From Opitutales bacterium (GTDB lineage Bacteria; Verrucomicrobiota; Verrucomicrobiia; Opitutales; UBA953): 64,000 nt of DNA. The DNA lies in NCBI GenBank assembly GCA_030725715.1, contig JANRFG010000013.1, forward strand, positions 1 to 64,000, written 5' to 3'. The notes under the pieces were generated by a model. The model was not told the DNA's origin. It did not search any database and saw nothing but the letters and a program-made list of their open reading frames with translations. The position numbers were made by a program, and so were the translations under genes. Of this stretch, positions 16,954 through 25,577 are shown piece after piece. Position 1 is the stretch's first letter. Each line of letters opens with the position of its first letter.

Positions 16954-17015
16954 CCCCGCAGGGCGAGACAATCATCCGACGGAAGGCCGAAGGACTTTTC
17001 TCGCCCTCGGCGGGG
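16954..17015 (+). promoter_or_regulatory. Long imperfect inverted repeat upstream of folD
   Basis: The arm at 16954-16968 (CCCCGC-A-GGGCGAGA) is matched by the complementary arm at 16999-17015 with a two-base bulge, enclosing about 30 bases. It ends 21 bases before the folD ATG, in the divergent space shared with the pseudouridine synthase gene. It may form a leader hairpin or be an operator. I see no match to a riboswitch class I know. Confidence 0.35.
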
Positions 17016-17036
17016 TGGTCGTCTTAGTCCTCCCCC

Positions 17037-17909
17037 ATGCGCCTCATCGACGGAAACGCCATCGCCCAACAAGTCCTCGCCGAAGTCAAGGAACGCGTGG
17101 CCAGGCTCGCCCCGGTCGTGCCCCACGTGGCCTTCGTCCGCGTCGGCGACGACCCCGCCTCGGTCTCCTACGTGACCAAGAAGCAGAAGACCGCCGCCGA
17201 AGTCGGCATGAAGGCTTCGCTCCAGCTCTTCCCCGAGACGGTCTCGAAGGAAGAACTCTTCGCCCACCTCGACGCGCTCAACGCCGACCAGTCGGTCCAC
17301 GGCATCCTGATCCAGGCCCCCCTGCCCAAGCACCTGCCGGAGACCGAGGTCTTCAACCGCGTCTCGCCCGACAAGGACGTCGACGGCTTCGGCACGCAGA
17401 GCATCGGCCGCCTCGTCCAGGAACTCCCCGGCGCCTTCGCCGCCTGCACGCCCGCCGGCGTCATCGAACTCCTCCGCCGCTCCGGCGTCGAGACCGCCGG
17501 CAAGCACGCCGTCGTGGTCGGCCGTTCGCTCATCGTCGGCAAGCCCGCCGCCGCCCTGCTCCTCGCCAAGGGCTGCGACTGCACCGTCACCATCGCCCAC
17601 TCCCGCACCAAGGACCTGCCCGGCATCGTGCGTCAGGCCGACATCATCGTCGCCGCGATCGGCAAGCCCCGCTTCATCACCGCCGACATGGTCAAGCCCG
17701 GCGCGGTCGTCATCGACGTCGGCATCAACCGCGTGCCCGACGCCACCAAGAAGACCGGGTACCGCATCGTCGGCGACGTCGACTTCGACGCCGTGTCGCC
17801 GCAGTGCGAAGCCATCACGCCCGTCCCTGGCGGCGTGGGCCCGATGACCGTCGCGATGCTGATGAAGAACACGCTTGATGCCTGCGAGCGCGCCCAAGCC
17901 CGTGGCTAA
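17037..17909 (+). CDS. folD: Methylenetetrahydrofolate dehydrogenase/cyclohydrolase
   Basis: The 290-residue bifunctional enzyme interconverts methylene-, methenyl- and formyl-tetrahydrofolate, feeding one-carbon units to purine and formyl-Met-tRNA synthesis. Seen motifs are Y45xxxK49 (catalytic lysine), [19 protein letters not shown], the NADP-binding [16 protein letters not shown], and [12 protein letters not shown]. Length is normal. The RDD-protein gene begins inside its last codons, which implies translational coupling. Confidence 0.96.
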   Translation: MRLIDGNAIAQQVLAEVKERVARLAPVVPHVAFVRVGDDPASVSYVTKKQKTAAEVGMKASLQLFPETVSKEELFAHLDALNADQSVHGILIQAPLPKHLPETEVFNRVSPDKDVDGFGTQSIGRLVQELPGAFAACTPAGVIELLRRSGVETAGKHAVVVGRSLIVGKPAAALLLAKGCDCTVTIAHSRTKDLPGIVRQADIIVAAIGKPRFITADMVKPGAVVIDVGINRVPDATKKTGYRIVGDVDFDAVSPQCEAITPVPGGVGPMTVAMLMKNTLDACERAQARG

Positions 17910-18501
17910 TCCGCCCCCGATCCCGCCGCCTCCCGCGGGATACTGGTGGCGCACCTTGGCCTGCCTGGCGGACATCATTCCGCTGATGATCCTCGGCTGG
18001 GCCTTGGCCGGGCTTCTCGCCGGACCCGAAGAACTCGCCGCCCGCCAGCAGGCCGACGACTGGACGAAGCGTTTCACGGAACAATACGTGAAAGCGATCA
18101 AGAGCGGCTCCCCGCGCGACCTGCAGCTCATCAAGGACATGGCGCTCAACCCGAAGGAAGCGGATGTCCAAGCCTTCACGACGTGGTATTCTTTCCAAGG
18201 CAACGTCAGCTTCGTCACGATGCTCCTCGCGCTCGCGCTTCAGGAGTGGCTCCTCGCCGGTCGCACCCTCGGCAAACGCATCTTCAACCTCCGGACGATC
18301 GGACTGCCCGACGTTGAACCGCCCGGCTTCCTGCCCGCCTTGATCCGCTCGGCGTGGAAGGCGGCGTTCTTCGCGCTGCCCAATCCGTTCTTCATGCTGC
18401 TCGGCATCGTGAACTTCCACGTGCCGCTCTTCCGCCGCGATAAACGGGCATGGCACGACTTGTGGACGCGTACGCAGGTCGTCGACGGCAAGGGAGACTG
18501 A
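17878..18501 (+). CDS. RDD-family membrane protein
   Basis: The 207-residue protein has the RDD domain: a first membrane helix starting at [15 protein letters not shown] (the Arg and Asp that name the family), a second pair near residues 105-125, [12 protein letters not shown], and the closing [10 protein letters not shown]. About three to four membrane helices are present. An N-terminal proline-rich stretch precedes them, and a 50-residue charged loop sits between helices 2 and 3. The family is widespread and thought to be transport- or ion-homeostasis-related, without a settled function. Its start overlaps folD by 32 bases. Confidence 0.88.
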   Translation: MPASAPKPVANPPPIPPPPAGYWWRTLACLADIIPLMILGWALAGLLAGPEELAARQQADDWTKRFTEQYVKAIKSGSPRDLQLIKDMALNPKEADVQAFTTWYSFQGNVSFVTMLLALALQEWLLAGRTLGKRIFNLRTIGLPDVEPPGFLPALIRSAWKAAFFALPNPFFMLLGIVNFHVPLFRRDKRAWHDLWTRTQVVDGKGD

Positions 18502-18508
18502 CCCTTCG

Positions 18509-19429
18509 ATGCGCCTCGCCCTGCTCCTGTTGACCTTGGCGAACGCGCTCGCGGCGGCGGACCTGACCTTGCCACCGCTGACCGACCAAGGACCCCAGCC
18601 GGGCAAGCGCGCGGCCGTCACGGCGCCCGAATACGCCGGCACGAAGGTCCATCACCTGATCGTCCTGCCCGATGACTGGACGCCGGACTGGCAGGCCAAG
18701 GGCAAGCGCTGGCCGGTGATCGCCGAGTATACCGGCAACTATTTCCCCGCCTCCGGTTCGACCGGCGAAGTCGAAGGCGCCGCCCTCGGCTACGGCCTGG
18801 CGCGCGGTCGGGCCATCTGGGTCGTGTTGCCCTACGTCGCCAAGGATCGCACCAAGAACGAGCGCACGTGGTGGGGCGACATCGACGCCACCGTCGGTTA
18901 CGCCAAGGCGAACCTCCCGCGGATCTGCGCGGAGTTCGGCGGCGACCCCAAGAAGGTCGTGCTCTGCGGTTTCTCTCGCGGCGCCATCGGCGTCTCGTTC
19001 CTCGGCCTGCACGACGACGAGGTCGCCCGGCTCTGGTGCGGCCTCTGGGCCCACGATCACTTCGACGGCATGCTGGAATGGAAAGGCCACGCCTGGGGTT
19101 CGCCGCTGGCCCGTTATCGCGAAGAAGCGACGGTCCGCCTGCGCCGGCTCGCCGGACGGCCGCTGCTCGTCACCCAAGCGGGCAGGAGCGCGACGGGCAT
19201 GCCGGCACTCCTGCCGGTGGGCACGGAGACGAAGAAGTTCATCACTGCCATCGCGCCGACGAACGTGGAATTCCTGAACATCGACATGGCCGCGCTCTTC
19301 GGCGGCTTCCCCAACGACTTCGTGAAGCACCCGCACAACGACCGCTGGCCTCTGCGCGACGGACCGGCGACGGAAGCCGCGCGGGCCTGGTTCACGCGCG
19401 CGACGACGGCGGAGCGGCCCGCCAAGTAA
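18509..19429 (+). CDS. Secreted alpha/beta-hydrolase, esterase-like
   Basis: The 306-residue protein has a signal peptide (about residues 1-17) and an alpha/beta-hydrolase fold. The nucleophile elbow is GFSRG (serine in CGFSRGAIGVS), preceded by the strand KKVVLCG, and a late KHPHNDRW may hold the catalytic histidine. It may hydrolyse esters on plant or algal polymers, as related secreted esterases do, but the substrate is not visible. It lies eight bases after the RDD gene and ends before a strong hairpin. Confidence 0.82.
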   Translation: MRLALLLLTLANALAAADLTLPPLTDQGPQPGKRAAVTAPEYAGTKVHHLIVLPDDWTPDWQAKGKRWPVIAEYTGNYFPASGSTGEVEGAALGYGLARGRAIWVVLPYVAKDRTKNERTWWGDIDATVGYAKANLPRICAEFGGDPKKVVLCGFSRGAIGVSFLGLHDDEVARLWCGLWAHDHFDGMLEWKGHAWGSPLARYREEATVRLRRLAGRPLLVTQAGRSATGMPALLPVGTETKKFITAIAPTNVEFLNIDMAALFGGFPNDFVKHPHNDRWPLRDGPATEAARAWFTRATTAERPAK

Positions 19430-19436
19430 GCGGGCA

Positions 19437-19467
19437 CAAAAAAGGCCCCGGGGTGAGCCGGGGCCTT
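19437..19467 (-). terminator. Rho-independent terminator of pnp
   Basis: A perfect 10-bp stem (AAGGCCCCGG and CCGGGGCCTT) with a six-base loop is followed, in minus-strand direction, by six T bases (plus-strand AAAAAA at 19438-19443 overlapping the stem base). It lies between convergent genes and may also serve the esterase gene from the other side, though the plus-strand T-run is weak. Confidence 0.85.
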
Positions 19468-19488
19468 GTTCGGTGAAGTCAGCCGGGG

Positions 19489-21729
19489 TTAGCCCTGGCC
19501 GCCTTCGCTGTCACCGCCGCGTTCGCGGAAGGGACGGCGTTCGCCACGATCCGGACGGTCGCCACGGGGGCGGTCCATCGGCTTCGGGGCCGGGGTGTAT
19601 TCGCGACCTTCCTTCTCGGCGATGGCGGCGCGGCGCGAGAGGCGCACGCGGCCCTTGTCGTCGATGCCGACGCACTTGACGATGATCTCGTCGCCGAGCT
19701 TGCAGATGTCCTCGACGCGCTCGACGCGGTGGTCGGCGAGTTCGGAGACGTGCACGAGGCCTTCCTGGCCGGGGAGGCATTCGACGAAGGCGCCGAATTC
19801 CTTCACGGAGCGGATGATGCCCTTGTAGGTCTTGTTGATCTCGATCTGGGCCGAGAGGAGGTTGACCTCGTTGACCGCGCGGGCGAGGGACTCGCCGTCG
19901 GTCGCGAAGATCGTGACCCAACCGGAGTCGTCCTGGTCGATGTCGAGCTGGCAGCCGGTGTACTCGGTGATGCGCTTGATGTTCTTGCCGCCCGGGCCGA
20001 TGAGGGCGCCGATCTTGTCCGCCGGGATCTTGATGCGGTGGGTGCGGGGAGCGCAGGACTTCAGCTCGGCGCGGGTGGCCGGCATGGTCTTCGTCATGAT
20101 GTCCAGGATGGCGTCACGGGCGCCCTTGTTCTGGGCGATGGCTTCCTTGGCGATGGCGATCGGCAGGCCGTGGATCTTGAGGTCCAGCTGGAAGGCGGTG
20201 ATGCCTTCGCGGGTGCCGCAGATCTTGAAGTCCATGTCGCCGTAGTGGTCTTCGGCGCCGATGATGTCGGTGAGCACGCGATGCTTCACGATCTTACCGG
20301 CGGCGTCTTCGGTCACGAGACCGCAGGAGATGCCGGCGACCGGGGCCTTGATGGGCACGCCGGCGTCGAGGAGCGCGAGGGTGCCCCCGCAGACGGACGC
20401 CATCGAGGTGGAGCCGTTGGACTCCATGATCTCGGAGACGAGACGGATGGAGTACGGGAAGTCCTGCTCGGACGGGAGGACGGAGAGCAGCGAGCGCTCG
20501 GCGAGGTTGCCGTGGCCGGTCTCGCGGCGGGAGGTCATGCCGAAACGGCCGGTCTCACCCACCGAGAAGGGCGGGAAGTTGTAGTGCAGGAGGAACGAGC
20601 GCTTGCTCGGGCCGCCGGTGATGGCGTCGACTTCCTGGGCGTCCTTGGAGGTGCCGAGGGTGGCGAGGACGAGACCCTGGGTCTCGCCGCGCTGGAAGAG
20701 CGAGGAGCCGTGGACGCGCGGGAGCACGTCGACTTCGCAGGAGATGGCGCGGAGATCCAGCGGCTTGCGGCCGTCGGCGCGTTCGCCGCTCTGGATGATA
20801 GCGTTGCGGTAGACCTTCTCCTGGAGCTTCTCGAAGGCCATCTTGATCTGGCGGGAGTCGAAGACGTCGCCGAGCTCGGCCTTGCAGGCGGCCTTGGCCT
20901 TCTCGACCACGGCCTTCACGGCGTCGCCGCGTTCCTTCTTGGAGGCGAGGAAGATCGCCTTCTTGAGCTGGTCGCCTTCGCCGGCGACGCGCTCGCAGAT
21001 GGCGAGGGCCTTCGGCTCGCAGACGACGAGCGGGAAGACGCGCTTGGTCTTGGAGTACATCGCGGCGAGCTTGCGCTGGGCGGCGATGATCGGCTGGATG
21101 GCCTTCTGGGCGTATTCGAGGGCGGCGATGAAGTCGGCTTCCGGCAGCTGGTCGGCCGAACCTTCGATCATCATCATGTCGTTCTCGTTGCCGACGTAGA
21201 TGAGGTCCAGGTCGGACTCATACTGCTGTTCGTGGGTCGGGTTGACGACGAACTGGCCGGCGACGCGACCGAGGCGGATGCCGGCGATCGGGCCGTTCCA
21301 CGGGATGTCGGAGCAGAGGAGAGCGGCGGAGGCGCCGTTCACCATGAGCACGTCGGAGTCGTTGATCTGGTCGGCCGAGAGGAGGAGGCCGATCACCTGG
21401 ACTTCGTTGAGGAAGCCTTCGGGGAAGAGCGGGCGGAGGGGACGGTCGCAGAGGCGCGAGGTCAGGATCTCCTTGTCGGAAGGCTTGCCTTCGCGGCGGA
21501 AGTAGCTGCCCGGGAATCGGCCGGCCGCCGCGAACTTCTCGCGGTAGTCGACGGTCAGGGGGAAGAAGTCCTGGTCGGGGGAGCGCAGGTCTTCGGCGGC
21601 GGTGGCCGACACGAAGAGCGTGGTCTCGCCCTTGCTGATGGTGACCGCGCCGTTGGCGAGGCGGGCGATGGAGCCCGTGTTGATCGTGATGCCGAGTTCT
21701 TCGATGGTCACGGAGTGTTTCTGTTTCAT
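19489..21729 (-). CDS. pnp: Polynucleotide phosphorylase
   Basis: The 746-residue enzyme degrades RNA 3' to 5' with phosphate and is a degradosome component in many bacteria. Two RNase PH domains are present (the second with [13 protein letters not shown] and [11 protein letters not shown]), then a KH domain ([14 protein letters not shown]) and an S1 domain ([19 protein letters not shown]). A 35-residue arginine-, glycine- and aspartate-rich tail ends the protein. rpsO lies directly upstream, the same order as in Enterobacteria, and the leader between them contains two hairpins that may mediate autoregulation. Confidence 0.97.
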   Translation of the reverse strand: MKQKHSVTIEELGITINTGSIARLANGAVTISKGETTLFVSATAAEDLRSPDQDFFPLTVDYREKFAAAGRFPGSYFRREGKPSDKEILTSRLCDRPLRPLFPEGFLNEVQVIGLLLSADQINDSDVLMVNGASAALLCSDIPWNGPIAGIRLGRVAGQFVVNPTHEQQYESDLDLIYVGNENDMMMIEGSADQLPEADFIAALEYAQKAIQPIIAAQRKLAAMYSKTKRVFPLVVCEPKALAICERVAGEGDQLKKAIFLASKKERGDAVKAVVEKAKAACKAELGDVFDSRQIKMAFEKLQEKVYRNAIIQSGERADGRKPLDLRAISCEVDVLPRVHGSSLFQRGETQGLVLATLGTSKDAQEVDAITGGPSKRSFLLHYNFPPFSVGETGRFGMTSRRETGHGNLAERSLLSVLPSEQDFPYSIRLVSEIMESNGSTSMASVCGGTLALLDAGVPIKAPVAGISCGLVTEDAAGKIVKHRVLTDIIGAEDHYGDMDFKICGTREGITAFQLDLKIHGLPIAIAKEAIAQNKGARDAILDIMTKTMPATRAELKSCAPRTHRIKIPADKIGALIGPGGKNIKRITEYTGCQLDIDQDDSGWVTIFATDGESLARAVNEVNLLSAQIEINKTYKGIIRSVKEFGAFVECLPGQEGLVHVSELADHRVERVEDICKLGDEIIVKCVGIDDKGRVRLSRRAAIAEKEGREYTPAPKPMDRPRGDRPDRGERRPFRERGGDSEGGQG

Positions 21730-21754
21730 GGGTGTTTTATGCTTGGTGCGTTGT

Positions 21755-21774
21755 GCCGGGCGGGAGTGCCCGGC
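21755..21774 (-). promoter_or_regulatory. Hairpin in the pnp leader
   Basis: GCCGGGC and GCCCGGC form a perfect 7-bp stem with a six-base loop, 26 bases before the pnp ATG in minus-strand direction. With the larger palindrome at 21805-21826 it gives the pnp leader two stem-loops. In E. coli a similar leader is processed by RNase III and controlled by PNPase itself; the same here is inference. Confidence 0.5.
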
Positions 21775-21804
21775 GGGTTGTGGTTTGGGTGGGTGAAAAG
21801 CGGA

Positions 21805-21826
21805 CGTCCCAGCCTAGGCTGGGACG
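21805..21826. repeat. Perfect 22-bp palindrome between rpsO and pnp
   Basis: CGTCCCAGCCT is followed directly by its reverse complement AGGCTGGGACG, with no unpaired centre. On the minus strand it is followed by TCCGCTTTT. It may act as an extended hairpin (RNase III site or second terminator) or a protein-binding site. Its core AGCCTAGGCT recurs at 24511-24520. Confidence 0.85.
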
Positions 21827-21836
21827 CTCGGTGAAC

Positions 21837-21854
21837 AAAAGCGCCCGGAGGCGC
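21837..21854 (-). terminator. Terminator or attenuator just after rpsO
   Basis: GCGCC and GGCGC arms with a four-base loop are followed by TTTT on the minus strand, four bases after the rpsO stop. The stem is only five base pairs, so read-through to pnp is likely, as expected for linked rpsO-pnp expression. Confidence 0.55.
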
Positions 21855-21857
21855 CGT

Positions 21858-22118
21858 TCACTTGCGGAGGTTGAGCTTGGCCAGGAGCGCGTTGTAGCGG
21901 TCCAGGTCGCTCGACTTCAGGTAGGCGAGGAGCTTGCGACGACGATTCGTCAGCATGATCAGGCCGCGACGGGAGTGGAAATCCTTGCGGTGGGTGCGCA
22001 GGTGCTCGGTCAGGTGGGTGACGCGGGCGGTGATCAGCGCGACCTGGACTTCCGGAGAACCGGTGTCCTTGGCGTCCTGCTGGTGCTTCTTGATGACTTC
22101 AGACTTATTGACCGACAT
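21858..22118 (-). CDS. rpsO: Ribosomal protein S15
   Basis: The 86-residue small-subunit protein binds 16S rRNA early in assembly. The sequence has the characteristic [19 protein letters not shown] and [11 protein letters not shown] segments, and the length fits the family. It precedes pnp on the same strand. S15 often represses its own mRNA by binding the leader; the 236 bases upstream hold no motif I can assign with confidence. Confidence 0.98.
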   Translation of the reverse strand: MSVNKSEVIKKHQQDAKDTGSPEVQVALITARVTHLTEHLRTHRKDFHSRRGLIMLTNRRRKLLAYLKSSDLDRYNALLAKLNLRK

Positions 22119-22354
22119 GGTGGTGGTTAGTTTTGGGTTGAGGATGGCCGACTTGGGAGAAATTCCCGAAAGCCCCGCCGTTTGGCCGGACTCTCCGTCT
22201 GGAACAGGCTTGCGCCCGCCGACCAGCGTGAGAAGGGCTCCGCCCCTCTCCCTAACGAAGTTGACCCATGGAAATGACCATCCCCCACCCCCTTAGCAAG
22301 AAGGAACTACCCCTCCGGGAGGCGGACCATAAAGACCTATTTGCCCGTTTTCGC
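22119..22354. other. Intergenic region upstream of rpsO
   Basis: These 236 bases separate rpsO from the end of the unknown gene at 22355, both on the minus strand, so they must hold the rpsO-pnp promoter. I see no convincing -35/-10 pair. A near-perfect hairpin (GAGAAGGGC/GCCCCTCTC, one mismatch) lies near 22229-22249 and could end the upstream transcript or form part of an S15 leader. Confidence 0.4.
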
Positions 22355-22744
22355 TCAGTTCGGCAGATCCAGCCAATAGACATCTCCATCATTGCGGCGG
22401 ATGGACGGGAAGAACCACCCCCTCGGTTCGGGGATGATTTCCGCCAGGTCGAAGACCCGTACGCTCCGGGGCATCTGGCGGAAGTACAACGTGAACTGGT
22501 GCGGCTGCCCGTCGGGAATATGGTACCAATGCGGATAGAGGGAGATGTTCTCGAAACGGATCATCTCGCTGGTGATCGAGGATGCCTGGTCCAGCAGGAA
22601 CGTGCTTTGCCAGATGCGGACCGACGGCGCGTAATCCGGCGCGCAGCGGATGTGGACGACGATCGGATCTTCCGGTTGGACCTGATCCTGCGTGGCTTCG
22701 ACCGGAAGGGTGCGGACGACGGGCGCGATGAGCGGGGCGGGCAT
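22355..22744 (-). CDS. Small protein of unknown function
   Basis: I do not recognise this 129-residue protein. The ATG at 22744 is chosen because upstream codons overlap the divergent YhbY gene and are unconvincing. The protein is beta-rich with many aromatic residues (for example SLYPHWYHIPDGQPHQFTLYF), which suggests a compact soluble domain; there is no signal peptide. A single cysteine (in VHIRCAPDYAP) is present. The coding frame shows the strong third-position G/C bias of this genome, supporting a real gene. Confidence 0.75.
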   Translation of the reverse strand: MPAPLIAPVVRTLPVEATQDQVQPEDPIVVHIRCAPDYAPSVRIWQSTFLLDQASSITSEMIRFENISLYPHWYHIPDGQPHQFTLYFRQMPRSVRVFDLAEIIPEPRGWFFPSIRRNDGDVYWLDLPN

Positions 22745-22837
22745 GGCGTCATCGTGCCGCGGAACTTCCGGCCCGCAAGCGCCAGCCGTGTCATTAGCCC
22801 GTTGACTCCCCTGCCCCGCCTTAGCGTCATAGCGGGC

Positions 22838-23137
22838 ATGGAACCAGGCTCCGAAGACCAACCCCGCCTCACCGGCGCCGAACGCGGCAAGCTGCGCAGC
22901 CTCGCCCAGACGCTCGACCCGAAGGTCTTCGTCGGCAAAGTCGGCGTGAACGCGGGCATCGCCAAGCTCCTGGAGGAAGCCTTCCGTAACGCCGACCTGG
23001 TGAAGGTCCGCTTCACCGCCGAACGCGAGGAGATGGACAAGCAGGCCCAGGAACTCGCCCAGCTCACCGAAAGCGAAGTCATCGGCAGCGTCGGCCGCAC
23101 GGCGACGTTCTTCAAGCTCGGGACGGACATCGAATAA
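22838..23137 (+). CDS. yhbY: YhbY-type RNA-binding protein (CRM domain)
   Basis: The 99-residue protein is a single CRM domain, which binds rRNA during large-subunit assembly in related bacteria. Typical elements are LTGAERGKLRSLAQ, the GKVGVNAG loop, VKVRF and the closing IGSVGRTATFFK. The ATG at 22838 matches the start of the domain; a longer open frame upstream overlaps the divergent gene and was not used. The polyprenyl synthase gene follows after three bases. Confidence 0.92.
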   Translation: MEPGSEDQPRLTGAERGKLRSLAQTLDPKVFVGKVGVNAGIAKLLEEAFRNADLVKVRFTAEREEMDKQAQELAQLTESEVIGSVGRTATFFKLGTDIE

Positions 23138-23140
23138 GCC

Positions 23141-24028
23141 ATGGACGCCTCGCTGTTCCAGTCACGGCACGAGGCATTCATCACGCAGGCGGAAGCTTCG
23201 CTGCGCCGGCTGACGCCGGCCGCGACGGCCCGCCCGGCGCGCCTGCACGGCGCGATGCGCTACTCGCTCGAAGCCGGCGGCAAGCGCCTGCGCCCGGTCC
23301 TCTGCCTGGCGACGGCCGTGGCCTTCGACCCGCAGGCCGACGCCACGCACGCCGCGACGGCGCTGGAGTGCATCCACACCTATTCGCTGATCCATGACGA
23401 CCTGCCGTGCATGGACGACTCCGACCTGCGCCGCGGCCGCCCGTCCTGCCATAAGGCCTTCGACGAAGCCACGGCCCTGCTGGCCGGCGACGCCCTGCAG
23501 CCGCTGGCCTTCGAACTCCTCGCCGTCGGCTACGCCGACCGCCCTGCCCTCGCCACCGCACTCGTGCGCGAACTGGCCGTGACGGCGGGCTCGACGCTGC
23601 TCGTCGGCGGACAGACCGAGGACATGGGCGGACTCGCCGCGGGCGCGACGGACGACCGCCTGCGATTCATCCTGCTCGGCAAGACCGCCGCGATGCTCAG
23701 CGCCTCGTTCGCCATGGGCGCGTTGGTCGGCGGAGCCTCCGCCGCCGACGTCGAACACTGCCGCCTTGCCGGCCGCGCCGCGGGCATCGCCTTCCAGCTG
23801 GTCGACGACCTCCTCGACCTCACCGCCGACGCCGCCCAGCTCGGCAAGCCCGTCGGCGCCGACGCGCAGAACGGCAAGTTCACCTATGCCGGCCTGCACG
23901 GCGTCGAAGCGACGAAGCAGCGCATCGGGCAGCTGACCGCCGAAGCCGTCACGCACATGCAGGCGACGAAGGGCGATACCGCCTTCCTCGTCGAACTGGT
24001 GCGCCGGATGGCGGCGCGCCGCACATGA
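23141..24028 (+). CDS. ispA: Short-chain polyprenyl diphosphate synthase (IspA-like)
   Basis: The 295-residue enzyme condenses isopentenyl units, most likely to farnesyl or geranylgeranyl diphosphate. The first aspartate-rich motif is DDLPCMDD (D86-D93, the two-residue-longer bacterial form), and the second is DDLLD near residue 220. GGKRLRP near residue 47 is the diphosphate-binding motif. Length and the bacterial-type insertion favour IspA. It overlaps nothing and its stop abuts the convergent DUF983 gene directly (TGATCA). Confidence 0.92.
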   Translation: MDASLFQSRHEAFITQAEASLRRLTPAATARPARLHGAMRYSLEAGGKRLRPVLCLATAVAFDPQADATHAATALECIHTYSLIHDDLPCMDDSDLRRGRPSCHKAFDEATALLAGDALQPLAFELLAVGYADRPALATALVRELAVTAGSTLLVGGQTEDMGGLAAGATDDRLRFILLGKTAAMLSASFAMGALVGGASAADVEHCRLAGRAAGIAFQLVDDLLDLTADAAQLGKPVGADAQNGKFTYAGLHGVEATKQRIGQLTAEAVTHMQATKGDTAFLVELVRRMAARRT

Positions 24029-24430
24029 TCAGTCGTCGAGCCGCCGGCCAGCGGACGGCAGCTGGTCGGACAGGAAACCGTAATAGGTGCCGATCCAGAG
24101 GCGCCAGGCGAACGCGTGGATGAGCGGCGGCACCACGAAGATCGCGCCCACCGCGAGACGCACCGCCCAGTCGCCGCCGACCCAGCCGAGGCGATAGGCG
24201 CCCAGGAGGAGCGGCAAGACCCCGAAGGCGGTGAGTCCGTAGTTCCAGACGATGGCGCCGAGGAAGAAGCCCTCCTTGCGACGTAGGGTCATCCCGCAGC
24301 CCGCGCAATGCGTGGGCGTATCCCAGAGACGCGCGAGCCGACCCGTCCGGTCGTCCGCGGCGCGGATCGGCGCACCACAGTCCGGACAACGCCCGCAGGC
24401 TGATTTCCAGAAGATATCCGCGCGGAAAGC
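24029..24430 (-). CDS. DUF983 family zinc-ribbon membrane protein
   Basis: The 133-residue protein has the DUF983 layout: an N-terminal zinc-ribbon-like CGRCPDCG (residues 13-20), a second HCAGCG, then two membrane helices (about 65-85 and 92-112) and the conserved WRLWIGTYYGFL-like stretch in between loops. Role unknown; related proteins are often near respiratory genes, but none is here. The ATG at 24430 gives the standard start; one at 24472 would add 14 residues. Its stop abuts the ispA stop. Confidence 0.82.
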   Translation of the reverse strand, partial: AFRADIFWKSACGRCPDCGAPIRAADDRTGRLARLWDTPTHCAGCGMTLRRKEGFFLGAIVWNYGLTAFGVLPLLLGAYRLGWVGGDWAVRLAVGAIFVVPPLIHAFAWRLWIGTYYGFLSDQLPSAGRRLDD

Positions 24431-24473
24431 CATGTCCGGAGTCTGTCCGCACCGACCCTGGGTGCAAGCCAAG

Positions 24474-24506
24474 CAAAAGGCCGGCTGCCTTTCAGCAGCC
24501 GGCCTT
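24474..24506 (-). terminator. Rho-independent terminator of rpsB-tsf
   Basis: A perfect 12-bp stem (AAGGCCGGCTGC and GCAGCCGGCCTT) with a six-base loop lies 24 bases after the tsf stop in the minus direction and is followed by TTTTGCTT. It is the strongest hairpin of the window and clearly ends the rpsB-tsf transcript. Confidence 0.9.
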
Positions 24507-24509
24507 GAT

Positions 24510-24521
24510 GAGCCTAGGCTC
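24510..24521. repeat. 12-bp palindrome GAGCCTAGGCTC
   Basis: A perfect palindrome lies between the tsf stop and its terminator. Its ten-base core AGCCTAGGCT is identical to the core of the rpsO-pnp palindrome at 21811-21820. Confidence 0.7.
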
Positions 24522-24529
24522 TTCGCTGA

Positions 24530-25570
24530 TTACTCGGCGGCGGTCTCACCCACCTGGAAGCGGGTGAAGCGGACGATCGAGACTTCTTCACCGACCTTGC
24601 CCTTGGCAGCGGCGATGAGGGCCTGGATCTTCTGCTCGGGATCGCGGAAGTAAGCTTGTTCGAGGAGGCAGGAGTCGGCGAAGAACTTGTCGACGCGGCC
24701 GGAGATGATCTTCTCCATGTTGGAGAGCTGGCCCTTCTTGCGGCCTTCGGCGGCGATGACCTGCTTCTCGCCCACGGCGATACGCTTCTCGAGTTCGGCG
24801 ATGGCTTCGGCGTCGTTGGCGGCCTTCTGCTCGACGAGCTGGCCCTTGTAGTCCTCGACGATGCGCTTGGCTTCGTCGATGGCCTTGTCGGCTTCGGACT
24901 TCGTGAACTCGGCGGCGATCTCGCGTTCCTTGGCGACGACGTCGGCGGAGACGTCTTCGCGGCGGACGAAGCGGGCGTTGTTGGCGACGACCTGCATCGC
25001 GAGCTGGCGGGCCAGTTCGGCGACTTCCGGGTTGGCGGCGGCGGCCTGGGTCTTGAGGCCCAGTTCGAGGAGGACGGCGATCTTGGCGCCGGTGTGCACG
25101 TACGCGGAGACGCGACCCACGCCGGTGGCTTCGAACTTCAGGACGCGGGAGACCTTGAGGTTCTCGCCGATCTTGAGCACCTGATCGTTCAGGTAGTCGT
25201 TCACCTTGCGGGAATTGTCGGCGTGGTAAGGCTGCTCGAGGAGACCCTCGGCGCCGTTGGCGGCGGCCTGGCCCACGAGTTCCTTGGCGAGCGCGATGAA
25301 GGCCTCGTTCTTGGCGACGAAGTCCGTCTCGCAGTTCAGTTCGAGGAGGGTCGCGGCGCGGCCGTCGGCGGAGACGTTGACGGCGAGGATGCCCTCGCTC
25401 GCCTTGCGGTCGGCCTTCTTGTTGCGGGTGGCGACACCCTTGATGCGGAGGATCTCGACGGCCTTCTCCATGTCGCCGGCGGCCTCGGTCAGGGCCTTCT
25501 TGCAATCCATCAGACCCGCGCCGGTACGCTGGCGCAGATCGTTGACCGTCTGGGCGGTGATAGCGGACAT
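24530..25570 (-). CDS. tsf: Elongation factor Ts with enlarged coiled-coil
   Basis: The 346-residue protein recycles EF-Tu from GDP to GTP form. The N-terminal UBA-like domain (LRQRTGAGLMDCKKAL) and the exchange motif TDFVAKN (residues 82-88) are intact, and the C-terminal EGR-like element reads ISGRVDKFF. It is about 60 residues longer than the E. coli protein: residues about 220-283 form a charged, heptad-like helical insertion where the coiled-coil domain lies. It follows rpsB by seven bases. Confidence 0.96.
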   Translation of the reverse strand: MSAITAQTVNDLRQRTGAGLMDCKKALTEAAGDMEKAVEILRIKGVATRNKKADRKASEGILAVNVSADGRAATLLELNCETDFVAKNEAFIALAKELVGQAAANGAEGLLEQPYHADNSRKVNDYLNDQVLKIGENLKVSRVLKFEATGVGRVSAYVHTGAKIAVLLELGLKTQAAAANPEVAELARQLAMQVVANNARFVRREDVSADVVAKEREIAAEFTKSEADKAIDEAKRIVEDYKGQLVEQKAANDAEAIAELEKRIAVGEKQVIAAEGRKKGQLSNMEKIISGRVDKFFADSCLLEQAYFRDPEQKIQALIAAAKGKVGEEVSIVRFTRFQVGETAAE

Positions 25571-25577
25571 GGTCGGA

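Noticed and set aside
19729-21834. An open plus-strand frame opposite pnp
   Set aside because: Pnp is intact with all domains, so this antisense frame is a by-product of codon bias.
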